Below, one piece after another: positions 16,246 through 24,527 of a stretch of 64,000 nucleotides of DNA. A program made the translations under genes and the position numbers. The notes under the pieces were generated by a model. That model was not told the origin of the DNA and ran no database searches. It saw nothing but the letters and a program-made list of their open reading frames with translations. The first letter of the stretch is position 1. Every line of letters starts with the position of its first letter. This stretch comes from an uncultured Muribaculaceae bacterium (lineage in GTDB: Bacteria > Bacteroidota > Bacteroidia > Bacteroidales > Muribaculaceae), in the NCBI GenBank assembly GCA_910578075.1, contig CAJTPK010000004.1, forward strand, positions 1 through 64,000, given 5' to 3'.

Positions 16246-17892
16246 TTACATACCTTGAGCCTGTGCGCGGTCATAATCCCATCCCTGACGTGAATAATAC
16301 TGTTCGAGCACACATCCGTTGGCTGCGGCAGCCTCTACCGCATAGTTTGGCAACGGGATATACTGGCGTGTAGGAACAAATCCCTTCACCTTGGATGTCT
16401 CACGCGCATAGCGGTTGAAACGTATCAGGTCGATCTTTCGACACCCCTCATAATAAAGCTCGTGGGCACGCTCAAGCAGAATAGCATCGAGAAAGCTCTC
16501 TGCCGAAGATGTCGATGTTGCGTCAAGATCACCGAGACCGGCACGACGACGCACCTGATTCACAGCATCTATCGCATCTGTCCCCGGTGCCCCTCCGCTC
16601 TTGCGGACTGTAAGTTCGGCATACATCAGCAACGCGTCCGCCCATCGTGCAATCGGAATATCCGTGCCCTGGAAAGACCCACTTGTCTCCACCGGAAATT
16701 TATTGCATATGAAGCCATCCCATTTGGAACCGAGGTCATTGGCAGTCACCAGCTCTTTGCTCTTGTTCCACCATTCGGTGACAATGAGTTTGCGTCTGCG
16801 GTCATTCTTTTCAAATCCATCATAGAATTTCTTTGCCACATTATAGAAAGCCTGCCATCCCCCATTCTGCGGAGCAAACACCGTCGGATTGCCATCAGGA
16901 TCGGTAGCTGAGGAATCCCACGGGATCGTACACATGGAAAGGATATTGGCGTTTCCATGTTTCGGAGAACCATCCGCCTCCGGATCGCAGCTCACAGCCA
17001 TTATGATCTCACAATTGAATTTATTGGCATTCTTATAGAGATCCGCACAAGGGTTCTCACCGCTCCGGAAAAGATCATACTTACCTTTCAGTTCAGTAAA
17101 CATCTCAAGCCCCTTGTCATAATATCCTTCCATATGACTGCCCTCGTTCAGACAGTGACGCATAAGGCAGAAACGCGCATAATCACGGGTGTAACGACCT
17201 TTCTCTGTCTGCACCTCAGGCGCATTCTGCGCGGCATAGAGAAGATCATCATATACATATCCGCACATCTCATCCAGCGTAGGACGGACAGTATGAGCCT
17301 GCGCCACGTCATCGAACACCAGCGATGGATCAAGAATCACCGGCACCGGACCGTACACATGGAGCAGATAATAAAGCATCATACCCCGGCAAAGTCTCGC
17401 CTCAGCTACAAGAGAATTCCTGTCTGCGGCACTCATCGCGGTTTCGGGTGCGGTCTCAAGCGCGTTTATGATATCAGTGAAACGTGTGATCTCGGCGAGT
17501 TTCATGAAGTGGTTGGGATTGCTGTCATCTGTGACCCAGCCACGCCAATAGTGGATGCAGTTCTCAAAATCCGCCTTGGAAAACTGTAGCCATTCTCCCC
17601 CGCACCTCGTCAGTCCTGGAGCCATGATATCTGTTGTAGAATCGAAAAAGCGTATATCTCCTCCGGTAGCAATATACCATCCGTGCATACCTGTACCCTC
17701 GTTTATTGTATAGGTGAAGGGGGTGGTGAATGGAAGATAGCAAGTCATCATGTAAGACGTATACTCGCTCTTGTTCGAAGGGTATGAGCCTTGAAGCAGA
17801 CTTCCGAAGATCTTTGCATCAAACCCCTTCTCACAACCGGTGGTGAGCAACGCGGCTGCAGCCATTATCGGGTATAGAAATTTAATTTTCAT
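16246..17892 (-). CDS. SusD/RagB-family glycan-binding lipoprotein
   Basis: This 548-residue outer-membrane lipoprotein has Cys20 in LTTGC. The SusD helical TPR scaffold is visible: EARLCRGMMLYYLLHVYGPVPV at 164-185 and the family-typical RWADALLMYAEL at 416-427, followed by INQVRRRAG-like NQVRRRAGLGDL. It acts as the lid of the SusC pore and captures the glycan at the surface. It follows SusC by 22 bases in the same transcript. Length is normal for the family. Specific sugar ligands cannot be predicted. Confidence 0.93.
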   Translation of the reverse strand: MKIKFLYPIMAAAALLTTGCEKGFDAKIFGSLLQGSYPSNKSEYTSYMMTCYLPFTTPFTYTINEGTGMHGWYIATGGDIRFFDSTTDIMAPGLTRCGGEWLQFSKADFENCIHYWRGWVTDDSNPNHFMKLAEITRFTDIINALETAPETAMSAADRNSLVAEARLCRGMMLYYLLHVYGPVPVILDPSLVFDDVAQAHTVRPTLDEMCGYVYDDLLYAAQNAPEVQTEKGRYTRDYARFCLMRHCLNEGSHMEGYYDKGLEMFTELKGKYDLFRSGENPCADLYKNANKFNCEIIMAVSCDPEADGSPKHGNANILSMCTIPWDSSATDPDGNPTVFAPQNGGWQAFYNVAKKFYDGFEKNDRRRKLIVTEWWNKSKELVTANDLGSKWDGFICNKFPVETSGSFQGTDIPIARWADALLMYAELTVRKSGGAPGTDAIDAVNQVRRRAGLGDLDATSTSSAESFLDAILLERAHELYYEGCRKIDLIRFNRYARETSKVKGFVPTRQYIPLPNYAVEAAAANGCVLEQYYSRQGWDYDRAQAQGM

Positions 17893-17914
17893 GTATTTAG
17901 GCTATAGTTATGTT

Positions 17915-20900
17915 TTAGAAAGAGATTTTAACTCCGAATGAATAGCTTCTCAACTGCGGATAATTACAGCCTGAGAGCATATTTGAAGCCACTGTTATTT
18001 CAGGGTCATCACCGGAGTATCCTGTGAATGTAAATGGATTCTGCACATCTGCAAAAATACGGATGCTCTTAAGGTATCCTCTGAAAACTTTCCAGTCCCG
18101 GCAGTCGAATGTGTAACCCAGGGTAATGTTACGTACGCGCAGAAAGTCCGCTTTCTCATAGAAAAGCTTGATCGGAGCGTTGCCTGGCATGGTCACATCC
18201 TTTGTGGCAACACCGGGATTGGTGCCATTTGGATTTGTCTGGGAGTTCCACACAGTGAACGCGTAGTCAGTAGGATTTGAGGTGCTGATACCGCTGGAGA
18301 GATTTCCGGCGGAGCAGTTGGAAGCATGTGTGTTATTATATTTCTCCACACCTAACTGGCCATAGAGATAAATGTCAAGATCCCAATTCTTCCATACGAA
18401 ATTGTTGCCAAAGCCATAATATAACTTAGGGAGCATATCATCCATGTAAATGTCGCCCTCATCGATCACGCCATTGCCGTTGCGGTCTTCCACAATCGGG
18501 AAACCCGGCTTCTGGGCGTCTGCCGGCAGCGATCTTTGCGAATCCGGCATATTGCTGCGGTCAGCATTGATTATTCCGGTGGTATTATAGTAATAATACG
18601 CACTCATCGGCTCATTCTCGCGTTTCTGGTAAGTCTTGTAGTCGTAGTTTGGCATACGCTCCACCCAGTTGGCGCGATAATGAGAAAGAGCCAAAGAGGT
18701 GGTCCATGTGAAATCTTGTGTGGAGATATTGGTTGAGTTCAATGACAACTCAACACCTGTTCGTTTATAATGCGCTCCATTTATAGGACGCTGGCCATAC
18801 ATGTTCAGAAGCGATGTCGCAGCATACCCGAGCATGTTTGTTACATCATTACGGAATACATCAAAACTACCGGAAAGACGATTGTCAAGGACAGCAAAGT
18901 CAATACCTATATTCTTCATTTTTGTCTTCTGCCAGGTCACATCGTCATAGCTGGCTCCAAGAAGCACAAACGGCACATAAGTCACACTTCCGTTGGAAAA
19001 TTTCACATCCTCCCTCGACACTCCGACAGTGCCATAAAGTGTGGATCCAAGGTTATCACTTCCGGTGACACCATAACTGGCACGCAACTTGAGCAGATTA
19101 ATCCATGTTATGTCACGCATGAATGATTCCTGCGACATCTTCCATGCAGCCGAAACTGACGGAAACCATGAATATTTCTTCTTGTCGAAGAATTTGTCCG
19201 TACCATCGCGGCGGATTGTGCCTGCGAGCACATATTTATCGAAAAGGATGAACGAGGCGCGGGCGAATTGAGAACGCTTCTCATTCTCATACTTATACGA
19301 TGAAGGTGTGAACGGACCGTCCGCAGCACTCAGATTTGTATCCTGAATCATATCGTTGGCGTTCTGGTAAGATACGGTCATACCGTTCCCTTTGTCTATA
19401 TACCGTCCCATGCCAACTACAGCATTGACATCAAGGGCATCCCAGAAATTATGATTAAAATTGATCATACCCTCCATTGTCTCATTCTTGCGCTCCACAT
19501 ATCCGAGACTTCCGCGCGATTTCTTCACAAGACCGAAATACACATCGGAGGGGATATATGATGTCCGTCGGCCGGTCTCATTATTCAGACCATAAATCAG
19601 GCGGACAGACAGCATATTCTTTATAATATCGATATCGGCGGCAAAATTCATGTAATAGCTGCTCTGACGCGATTGATCCTTTATAGCAAGCGTTGCCACC
19701 GGATTGGGGACTCTGCCGAATATCGTATACTGCCCCTGCTCATCAAAAACAGGCATATACGAAGGATAATGAAGAGCTGAATAGAGAGATCCGGATGCGG
19801 AGTCACCCTGGTTGCCGGTATCACCACCTACAAGACCATTGTCGTAGCGGTTTTTGTTGAGGTTGACTATGGTGACGAGTTTCAGGAAAGGGAAAAGCTG
19901 GGCTGTGATGTTTGTCCTCAGAGAAAAACGCTCCATACCCGCATTGCGGATGATACCATCCTCCTGAAAATAATTCACACCGAGATAATATTTGAATTTC
20001 TGCGATCCGCCGCTCACTGTCAGAGAATGATTGTTGATATGACCGGTCTTAAGCACATAATCCTGCCAATCCGTATCCGTAGCGGCATCGATCTGCGCCT
20101 GTGAAAACACCGGCGACCATTTGCCATCATAAGCCACGTTTCCATAAGGATACTGATTATTGTTCAGTAGATACTTCTCCTTATCGAACACATTCACAAG
20201 ATTCATATAATCGTGACTGTCAAGACGGTTAAGACCGTAACCATATCTTTTCTGAAGAGAGAAGCTGCCTTCATATGTGATGTTGGGTTTCCCCTCAGCT
20301 CCTTTCTTGGTTGTGATCAGGATAACACCGTCGGCTGCTCCAATACCATAGATAGCGGCAGACGCGTCTTTCAGCACCTCTATGGATTCTATATCCCCGG
20401 GGTTAAGACCGGCAAGCGCGGAGCGTTTCACGTTATCGGGCAGACCGGTCTCGCCGCTGCCAGCCTCAAGGGAAGAGTTCGGCATGACCACACCGTCCAC
20501 TACATAGATAGGATTGCCGCCACCACGGATAGATATGTTGATGTCACCTCCGGGCTGCGTGCTGCTGACATTTGCCTGAAGACCTGCCGCGCGCCCCAAC
20601 AGCATACTCGAAACACTGCTGTTGGCAGCCTTCGACACCTTATCCGGCTTCACTGTCGAGATGGAAGTCGTAAGATTCTTACGGGTTGTTGTTCCGTAAC
20701 CGATCACCACTACCTCGTCAAGAACCTTGTTGTCGGCAAGCAATCTTACCGTGAGATCCGACTTGTCACCGGGATTCATGGTCAAGGGTTTGTAACCCAC
20801 ATATGAGAATGCGAGCTTTGAGTTTTCAGGAATCTCGAGTGTGAAATTTCCATCGATATCGGTCATCACGCCTATGCCTGCAGCGGCATCCGGCTTAACA

Positions 20901-21352
20901 ACGACTCCCACAAGCGGCTCATCGGTTGAAGAGTCCACCACATGCCCCGAAACCTTACGGGTGACCTTTTTGACAGGGAGTGCGTTATTAGTTTTGCCTG
21001 AATCACATTTCAGCGATACCTGGTAGCCATCTATATCATATCTGACATCGGTGCCGCTGAACACCTGATCAAGTATCGCCGTCACAGGTTTTCCACTAAC
21101 TTTCACACTCACCTTGCGGGAAGTGTCAATCCCTTTTGTGGAATAAAAAAAGATATAGTCACTGTTTTTCTCGATGTAATCAAGAATATCCTTCACCCTC
21201 CTGTTCTGCATAGAGACAGTGAAAGTCTTCTTATTTACGTAGCTGCCCGAGACCGCGGCTACAGATGGTGCCGTAATCACACTCAGGCAAAAGAGAAGAA
21301 TTATGCACGAAAATATTTTTCCGGCACAGATCTTTCTGATGGAGTTCTCCAT
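17915..21352 (-). CDS. SusC/RagA TonB-dependent transporter with STN signalling domain
   Basis: This outer-membrane transporter has 1145 residues. In order: signal peptide (about 1-33); STN/secretin N domain (about 40-112, KTFTVSMQNRRVKDILDYIE), typical of transducers that talk to FecR; a carboxypeptidase D-like domain (about 130-210, VSGHVVDSSTDEPLVGVVV); a TonB-linked plug with DEVVVIGYGTTTRKN and GNPIYVVDGV; and a 22-strand barrel ending YSFGVKISF. It imports oligosaccharides captured by SusD and, by its STN domain, signals substrate arrival to the anti-sigma factor upstream. The start MENSIRKICAGK agrees with a normal signal peptide. Genes for sigma, anti-sigma, SusC and SusD lie in the standard order. 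Confidence 0.95.
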   Translation of the reverse strand: MENSIRKICAGKIFSCIILLFCLSVITAPSVAAVSGSYVNKKTFTVSMQNRRVKDILDYIEKNSDYIFFYSTKGIDTSRKVSVKVSGKPVTAILDQVFSGTDVRYDIDGYQVSLKCDSGKTNNALPVKKVTRKVSGHVVDSSTDEPLVGVVVKPDAAAGIGVMTDIDGNFTLEIPENSKLAFSYVGYKPLTMNPGDKSDLTVRLLADNKVLDEVVVIGYGTTTRKNLTTSISTVKPDKVSKAANSSVSSMLLGRAAGLQANVSSTQPGGDINISIRGGGNPIYVVDGVVMPNSSLEAGSGETGLPDNVKRSALAGLNPGDIESIEVLKDASAAIYGIGAADGVILITTKKGAEGKPNITYEGSFSLQKRYGYGLNRLDSHDYMNLVNVFDKEKYLLNNNQYPYGNVAYDGKWSPVFSQAQIDAATDTDWQDYVLKTGHINNHSLTVSGGSQKFKYYLGVNYFQEDGIIRNAGMERFSLRTNITAQLFPFLKLVTIVNLNKNRYDNGLVGGDTGNQGDSASGSLYSALHYPSYMPVFDEQGQYTIFGRVPNPVATLAIKDQSRQSSYYMNFAADIDIIKNMLSVRLIYGLNNETGRRTSYIPSDVYFGLVKKSRGSLGYVERKNETMEGMINFNHNFWDALDVNAVVGMGRYIDKGNGMTVSYQNANDMIQDTNLSAADGPFTPSSYKYENEKRSQFARASFILFDKYVLAGTIRRDGTDKFFDKKKYSWFPSVSAAWKMSQESFMRDITWINLLKLRASYGVTGSDNLGSTLYGTVGVSREDVKFSNGSVTYVPFVLLGASYDDVTWQKTKMKNIGIDFAVLDNRLSGSFDVFRNDVTNMLGYAATSLLNMYGQRPINGAHYKRTGVELSLNSTNISTQDFTWTTSLALSHYRANWVERMPNYDYKTYQKRENEPMSAYYYYNTTGIINADRSNMPDSQRSLPADAQKPGFPIVEDRNGNGVIDEGDIYMDDMLPKLYYGFGNNFVWKNWDLDIYLYGQLGVEKYNNTHASNCSAGNLSSGISTSNPTDYAFTVWNSQTNPNGTNPGVATKDVTMPGNAPIKLFYEKADFLRVRNITLGYTFDCRDWKVFRGYLKSIRIFADVQNPFTFTGYSGDDPEITVASNMLSGCNYPQLRSYSFGVKISF

Positions 21353-21489
21353 GAATTTGCATTTTTTATGAGACTGACTCTAAGTTTGAAAATCTGGGGC
21401 ACACCCTAAGTAGCTAATTTAAACTGCGTCCCGTTCTATAATTATACAATCGATAGTATCCTTCATGATGTATATACGCTGCAGCAGAT

Positions 21490-22572
21490 TCATTTTCTAC
21501 TTTCAGCAGCCTTGACATAAATCCTGTTGCCACGCTCCTCAAACTCCACCGGGGTAGAGAAAGATATGGAACGCAACACCGCGTCAAGATCCTCCTTGAG
21601 ATATAGTTTGCCGGAGACCTTGATCTCCGCCACACCGGGAGCCAGTTCAAACTCCCTGCCATAGCATGTGTCAAGACGTTTGAACACATTACCCAGCGGC
21701 TCATCATCATATATAAGTTGGTTACGTGTCCAACTGACATACGATGAGACATCCACTTTGCGGGGAGCCGTCATTGCAGTTCCGGAGATCTGCACGAGCT
21801 GTCCGGGATGCATCGTCTCCGTTCTGCCATCTGCATTACTTAGCCTAACCTTTCCCGACACAAGCACTACCTGAGATTCCGTCATACCCTCATATGCCAT
21901 AACATTGAATGATGTTCCGAGCACATTGACCTTGAAATCGCGGGTAACAACCGTAAAAGGAGCCTTTTCGTTGCGTGTCACATCCAGATACACCTCGCCA
22001 TCGACAAAAATCTCACGTCGCGTGGCAGAGAATTCCGCCGGATATACCACCCTCGTATTCGAATTGGCCATCAAGCGCGACCCGTCTGCGAAAGTAATCT
22101 CCGCGCGTTTCCCTTTGGGCACCACAAGCTGGCAGAAACCATCAGCATCTTTTCCGGCGGCAGCCTTATGACTGTCGTTGACAGCAATCGAGCCGTTGGT
22201 AAGACATGTGACGCTGAGATTCCTTCTGTCGGTCTCAAGAGTGTCCACACCGGGCACAATATTCATCAGGCGTTCCCTGTCAACCGGAGTGGACATTGCG
22301 TAAGACGCGATATCCCGCGATACCTTCATTTCCGGCATAAGCGCAGGATTTGGAGAGAACCAAAGCATAATCACCGCCGCTGCAGCGACAGCTCCCGTCA
22401 CGGCTGCTCCCCACCATTGCATACGACGGCGCACACGGGCGCGACGAACCCTCTGCTCCAACTGTCTCCACGCCTCTTCCACTTCATATTCCGATGCAGA
22501 AAGCTCCTGCTCCCGGAAATAAGAGACCAGCGTCTTAAACAATTCGTGTATGTCACTATCTTCGTTTTTCAT
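21490..22572 (-). CDS. FecR-family anti-sigma factor
   Basis: This single-pass inner-membrane protein has 360 residues. The cytoplasmic N-domain (about 1-50) would bind the ECF sigma factor. One membrane helix (about 52-72, WWGAAVTGAVAAAAVIMLWF) leads to the periplasmic FecR domain (about 125-240, with KRAEITFADGSRLMANSNTRVVYP and REIFVDGEVYLDV) and a C-terminal DUF4974-type domain (about 285-360, YDDEPLGNVFKRLDTCYG). In this family the C-domain docks with the STN domain of its partner SusC and releases the sigma factor upon substrate binding. It lies between sigma and SusC, so the circuit is complete. Confidence 0.95.
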   Translation of the reverse strand: MKNEDSDIHELFKTLVSYFREQELSASEYEVEEAWRQLEQRVRRARVRRRMQWWGAAVTGAVAAAAVIMLWFSPNPALMPEMKVSRDIASYAMSTPVDRERLMNIVPGVDTLETDRRNLSVTCLTNGSIAVNDSHKAAAGKDADGFCQLVVPKGKRAEITFADGSRLMANSNTRVVYPAEFSATRREIFVDGEVYLDVTRNEKAPFTVVTRDFKVNVLGTSFNVMAYEGMTESQVVLVSGKVRLSNADGRTETMHPGQLVQISGTAMTAPRKVDVSSYVSWTRNQLIYDDEPLGNVFKRLDTCYGREFELAPGVAEIKVSGKLYLKEDLDAVLRSISFSTPVEFEERGNRIYVKAAESRK

Positions 22573-22669
22573 TGCGGCATGTGCAGGTTTAGTTCAATAC
22601 CCGGTATCAGATAAAATTCCGGCTTGGACATGTTTAGTTTGATTATATAGACGGTGAATTTCGTTTCAG

Positions 22670-23251
22670 CTACTCAGATATACTTAAAAATATGCACAGA
22701 TATAATAAAAAATGTTTATCACCTATAGTGGAACGCAACGACCGTAGCGCACGCGACACAAGATTCATGGCCGACTGAGGATTCATCTCCATAACTGCTG
22801 CGATTTCCTTATGCGACAAACCTTTAACGTATTTCAGATAGATTCCCATGCGCTGATTATATGTAAGGGAATTATAGGCAGCGATCAGTTTACGGCTCCT
22901 CTTCAGAGCTTCGTCATCATTTTTAAAAAGACGCTGTATGCCGCAACTATCCTCATCAATCTCAAAAAGCCGTTCATTTAATTCCACTGTGCATCTTGCG
23001 GATGAAAGTTTATCATAAATCATGTTGCGGAGAGATGTCAGCAGATAGGAGCGCACATATTGGGTCGGGGAAAGGATACGGCTGCTGCATATCTTCACAA
23101 ACACATCCTGTATGCAGTCTTTCACAAACTCCTCATCCGATGCAAATTTCAGCCCCCAATTAAGCAAAAGGTCATAGTTATCCTTATACAACAGCGAGAG
23201 TGCTGTCATATCTCCGTCTATAACCTTGCCCCATAATTCCACATCGGTCAT
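22670..23251 (-). CDS. ECF sigma factor of the PUL
   Basis: This RNA polymerase sigma-70 factor of ECF type, Bacteroidetes group, has 193 residues. Region 2 (about 15-85) includes FVKDCIQDVFVKIC and SYLLTSLRNMIYDKL; region 4 (about 125-175) has YNQRMGIYLKYVKGLSHKEI and the HTH NPQSAMNLVSRALRSLR. It should activate the susC promoter when released by FecR. The C-terminus HFLLYLCIFLSISE is hydrophobic, as in some family members. It is the first gene of the PUL and has a near-consensus housekeeping promoter upstream, so it is made constitutively and regulated by the anti-sigma factor. Confidence 0.93.
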   Translation of the reverse strand: MTDVELWGKVIDGDMTALSLLYKDNYDLLLNWGLKFASDEEFVKDCIQDVFVKICSSRILSPTQYVRSYLLTSLRNMIYDKLSSARCTVELNERLFEIDEDSCGIQRLFKNDDEALKRSRKLIAAYNSLTYNQRMGIYLKYVKGLSHKEIAAVMEMNPQSAMNLVSRALRSLRSTIGDKHFLLYLCIFLSISE

Positions 23252-23345
23252 GTCGCGCCTCGAATAATCAGGTTAAATGAATACTTAATACGATATAAAT
23301 CTTTTGCCCTACTCAGAATTAATCTGGAATCTTTTAAAATTATTA

Positions 23346-23377
23346 CAAATATACTGTTTTTAACAATCTTTTCCAAA
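23346..23377 (-). promoter_or_regulatory. Near-consensus Bacteroidetes promoter for the ECF sigma gene
   Basis: On the minus strand TTTG (23377-23374) is followed by a 20-base spacer and TATATTTG (23353-23346), matching both boxes of the primary sigma factor consensus. Transcription would start near 23340, giving a leader of about 90 bases. Confidence 0.75.
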
Positions 23378-23520
23378 TACGGTGCCTTCACCCTATTCCG
23401 CCAAAACCTCTGTTTTTATGGAACAGACTCTAAAATTCTTGGGTTTATATTGAGGGTATGGTAGGAATTTCGAAATTATTGTGTAACTTAGTAGCAAGAA
23501 TTAGTAAGATTAAATGCATT

Positions 23521-24012
23521 ATGAAAAAATTGGTATTATTATCAGCGGCAGCAGTGGCGATGCTGGCAGCGGCATGCGGTGGCAACAAGAGCGAGAGCGC
23601 TGCAAACGATAATTCTGCAGAGTTCGCGGCTTCCCAGCCGCTGGCAAGCGGTGAATACCGCGCGGTTTCTTTCCAGGATACTGCGGCTGACGCCGTGCGC
23701 ACACGTTTCGATGGCCGCATCCTTATCGCTCTGGATCCCAACAATTCGGGAATCTATATCTATGAGAACGGTAACCGCACACACTTCAAGGCAAGCGTGC
23801 CTCTGAGCGAGGCTTTCACAGCAAGCGACACAATCTTCGTGGCAAAAGACAAGGAGGAACGCGAGATCAAGCTGTGGAAAGGTGCGGATGTCGATACCCT
23901 GCTTGTGTATCGCGCAGGAGCCCCTGTCAAAGTGTCTTTCGAACGCAAGCCCATGTCCGAGATGACTCCGGCTGACGTATGGACACGCATCTCAACCCAG
24001 CTCTCTAAATAA
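23521..24012 (+). CDS. Small secreted lipoprotein of unknown function
   Basis: This 163-residue lipoprotein starts MKKLVLLSAAAVAMLAAACG with Cys19 as lipobox; the in-frame upstream ATG at 23458 lacks a signal and is less likely. After a Ser/Asn/Ala linker the mature part is one compact beta-rich domain (SGEYRAVSFQDTAADAVRTR, then RILIALDPNNSGIYIYENG and EREIKLWKGADVDTLLVYRA). This resembles NlpE-like or DUF4156-type small beta folds, but I do not recognise a family. It is convergent with the pilus operon, shares a bidirectional terminator with it and is not part of the PUL. Confidence 0.75.
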   Translation: MKKLVLLSAAAVAMLAAACGGNKSESAANDNSAEFAASQPLASGEYRAVSFQDTAADAVRTRFDGRILIALDPNNSGIYIYENGNRTHFKASVPLSEAFTASDTIFVAKDKEEREIKLWKGADVDTLLVYRAGAPVKVSFERKPMSEMTPADVWTRISTQLSK

Positions 24013-24029
24013 TCCGCAAACAACCGTTC

Positions 24030-24090
24030 ACTTATACTCTTAAAAGGAAAGGCAGCCTCCCGGCTGCCTTTCTCATGATAAGTATAAGTG
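24030..24090. terminator. Bidirectional terminator
   Basis: AAAGGCAGCC (24048-24057) pairs with GGCTGCCTTT (24062-24071), extended outward by CACTTATACT and its complement AGTATAAGTG. T-rich runs follow on both strands. It closes the lipoprotein gene and the convergent pilus operon. Confidence 0.88.
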
Positions 24091-24128
24091 ATATTGAATA
24101 ATAAAGTGCAAAAGATACGAAGGCAAGT

Positions 24129-24527
24129 CTATTTCTTCGGTCTACGGATTGTTCCTTTCACGAAAAGATTCACAAGCGGCTTGTCGCTGTTGGAACGCAC
24201 CTTGATCACCTTAAGGAACGGCCCATGCCGGAACCCTCGTCCGTCATAGCGCACTGTGATGCGGGCAGAGTCTCCCGGCTCCACAGGATCGCGTGGATAA
24301 TCCGGCACCGTGCAGTTGCAGTCGGCAAATACCTGCATGATCACAAGAGGCTCATCTCCTGTGTTGCGGAATGTTATCGCTCCGCTGCTGATGGTGTCGC
24401 CGTCAATCAGCCCGAGGTCGATAGTCCGGTTTTCCGGGAATTCGATCCTCGCTCCCTGCTTCCCTGCTGAAACGCATATCAACGCCACGAGAAACAGGGT
24501 CATTATATATACCGCGCGGTTTCTCAT
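24129..24527 (-). CDS. DUF1573 secreted protein at the end of the pilus operon
   Basis: This 132-residue protein has a signal peptide (about 1-22) and one immunoglobulin-like DUF1573 domain. The family hallmark block TISSGAITFRNTGDEPLVIMQVFADCNCTVPDYP (CNCT at about 70-73) is present, followed by PGDSARITVRYD. The fold resembles chaperone-like beta sandwiches of the ASH/MSP group. Its ATG overlaps the last codons of the giant adhesin gene by four bases (ATGA), so it is translated with it. It might help export or assemble the adhesin, which is inference from context only. Confidence 0.85.
   Translation of the reverse strand: MRNRAVYIMTLFLVALICVSAGKQGARIEFPENRTIDLGLIDGDTISSGAITFRNTGDEPLVIMQVFADCNCTVPDYPRDPVEPGDSARITVRYDGRGFRHGPFLKVIKVRSNSDKPLVNLFVKGTIRRPKK

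Noticed and set aside
16197..16313. Longer N-terminus for the GH43-like lipoprotein
   Set aside because: The extra 39 residues would hide a clear lipoprotein signal and overlap the SusD gene by 68 bases.
20213..20806. A 197-codon plus-strand frame opposite SusC
   Set aside because: It is antisense to a certain gene, shows no domain and lacks a promoter or ribosome site.
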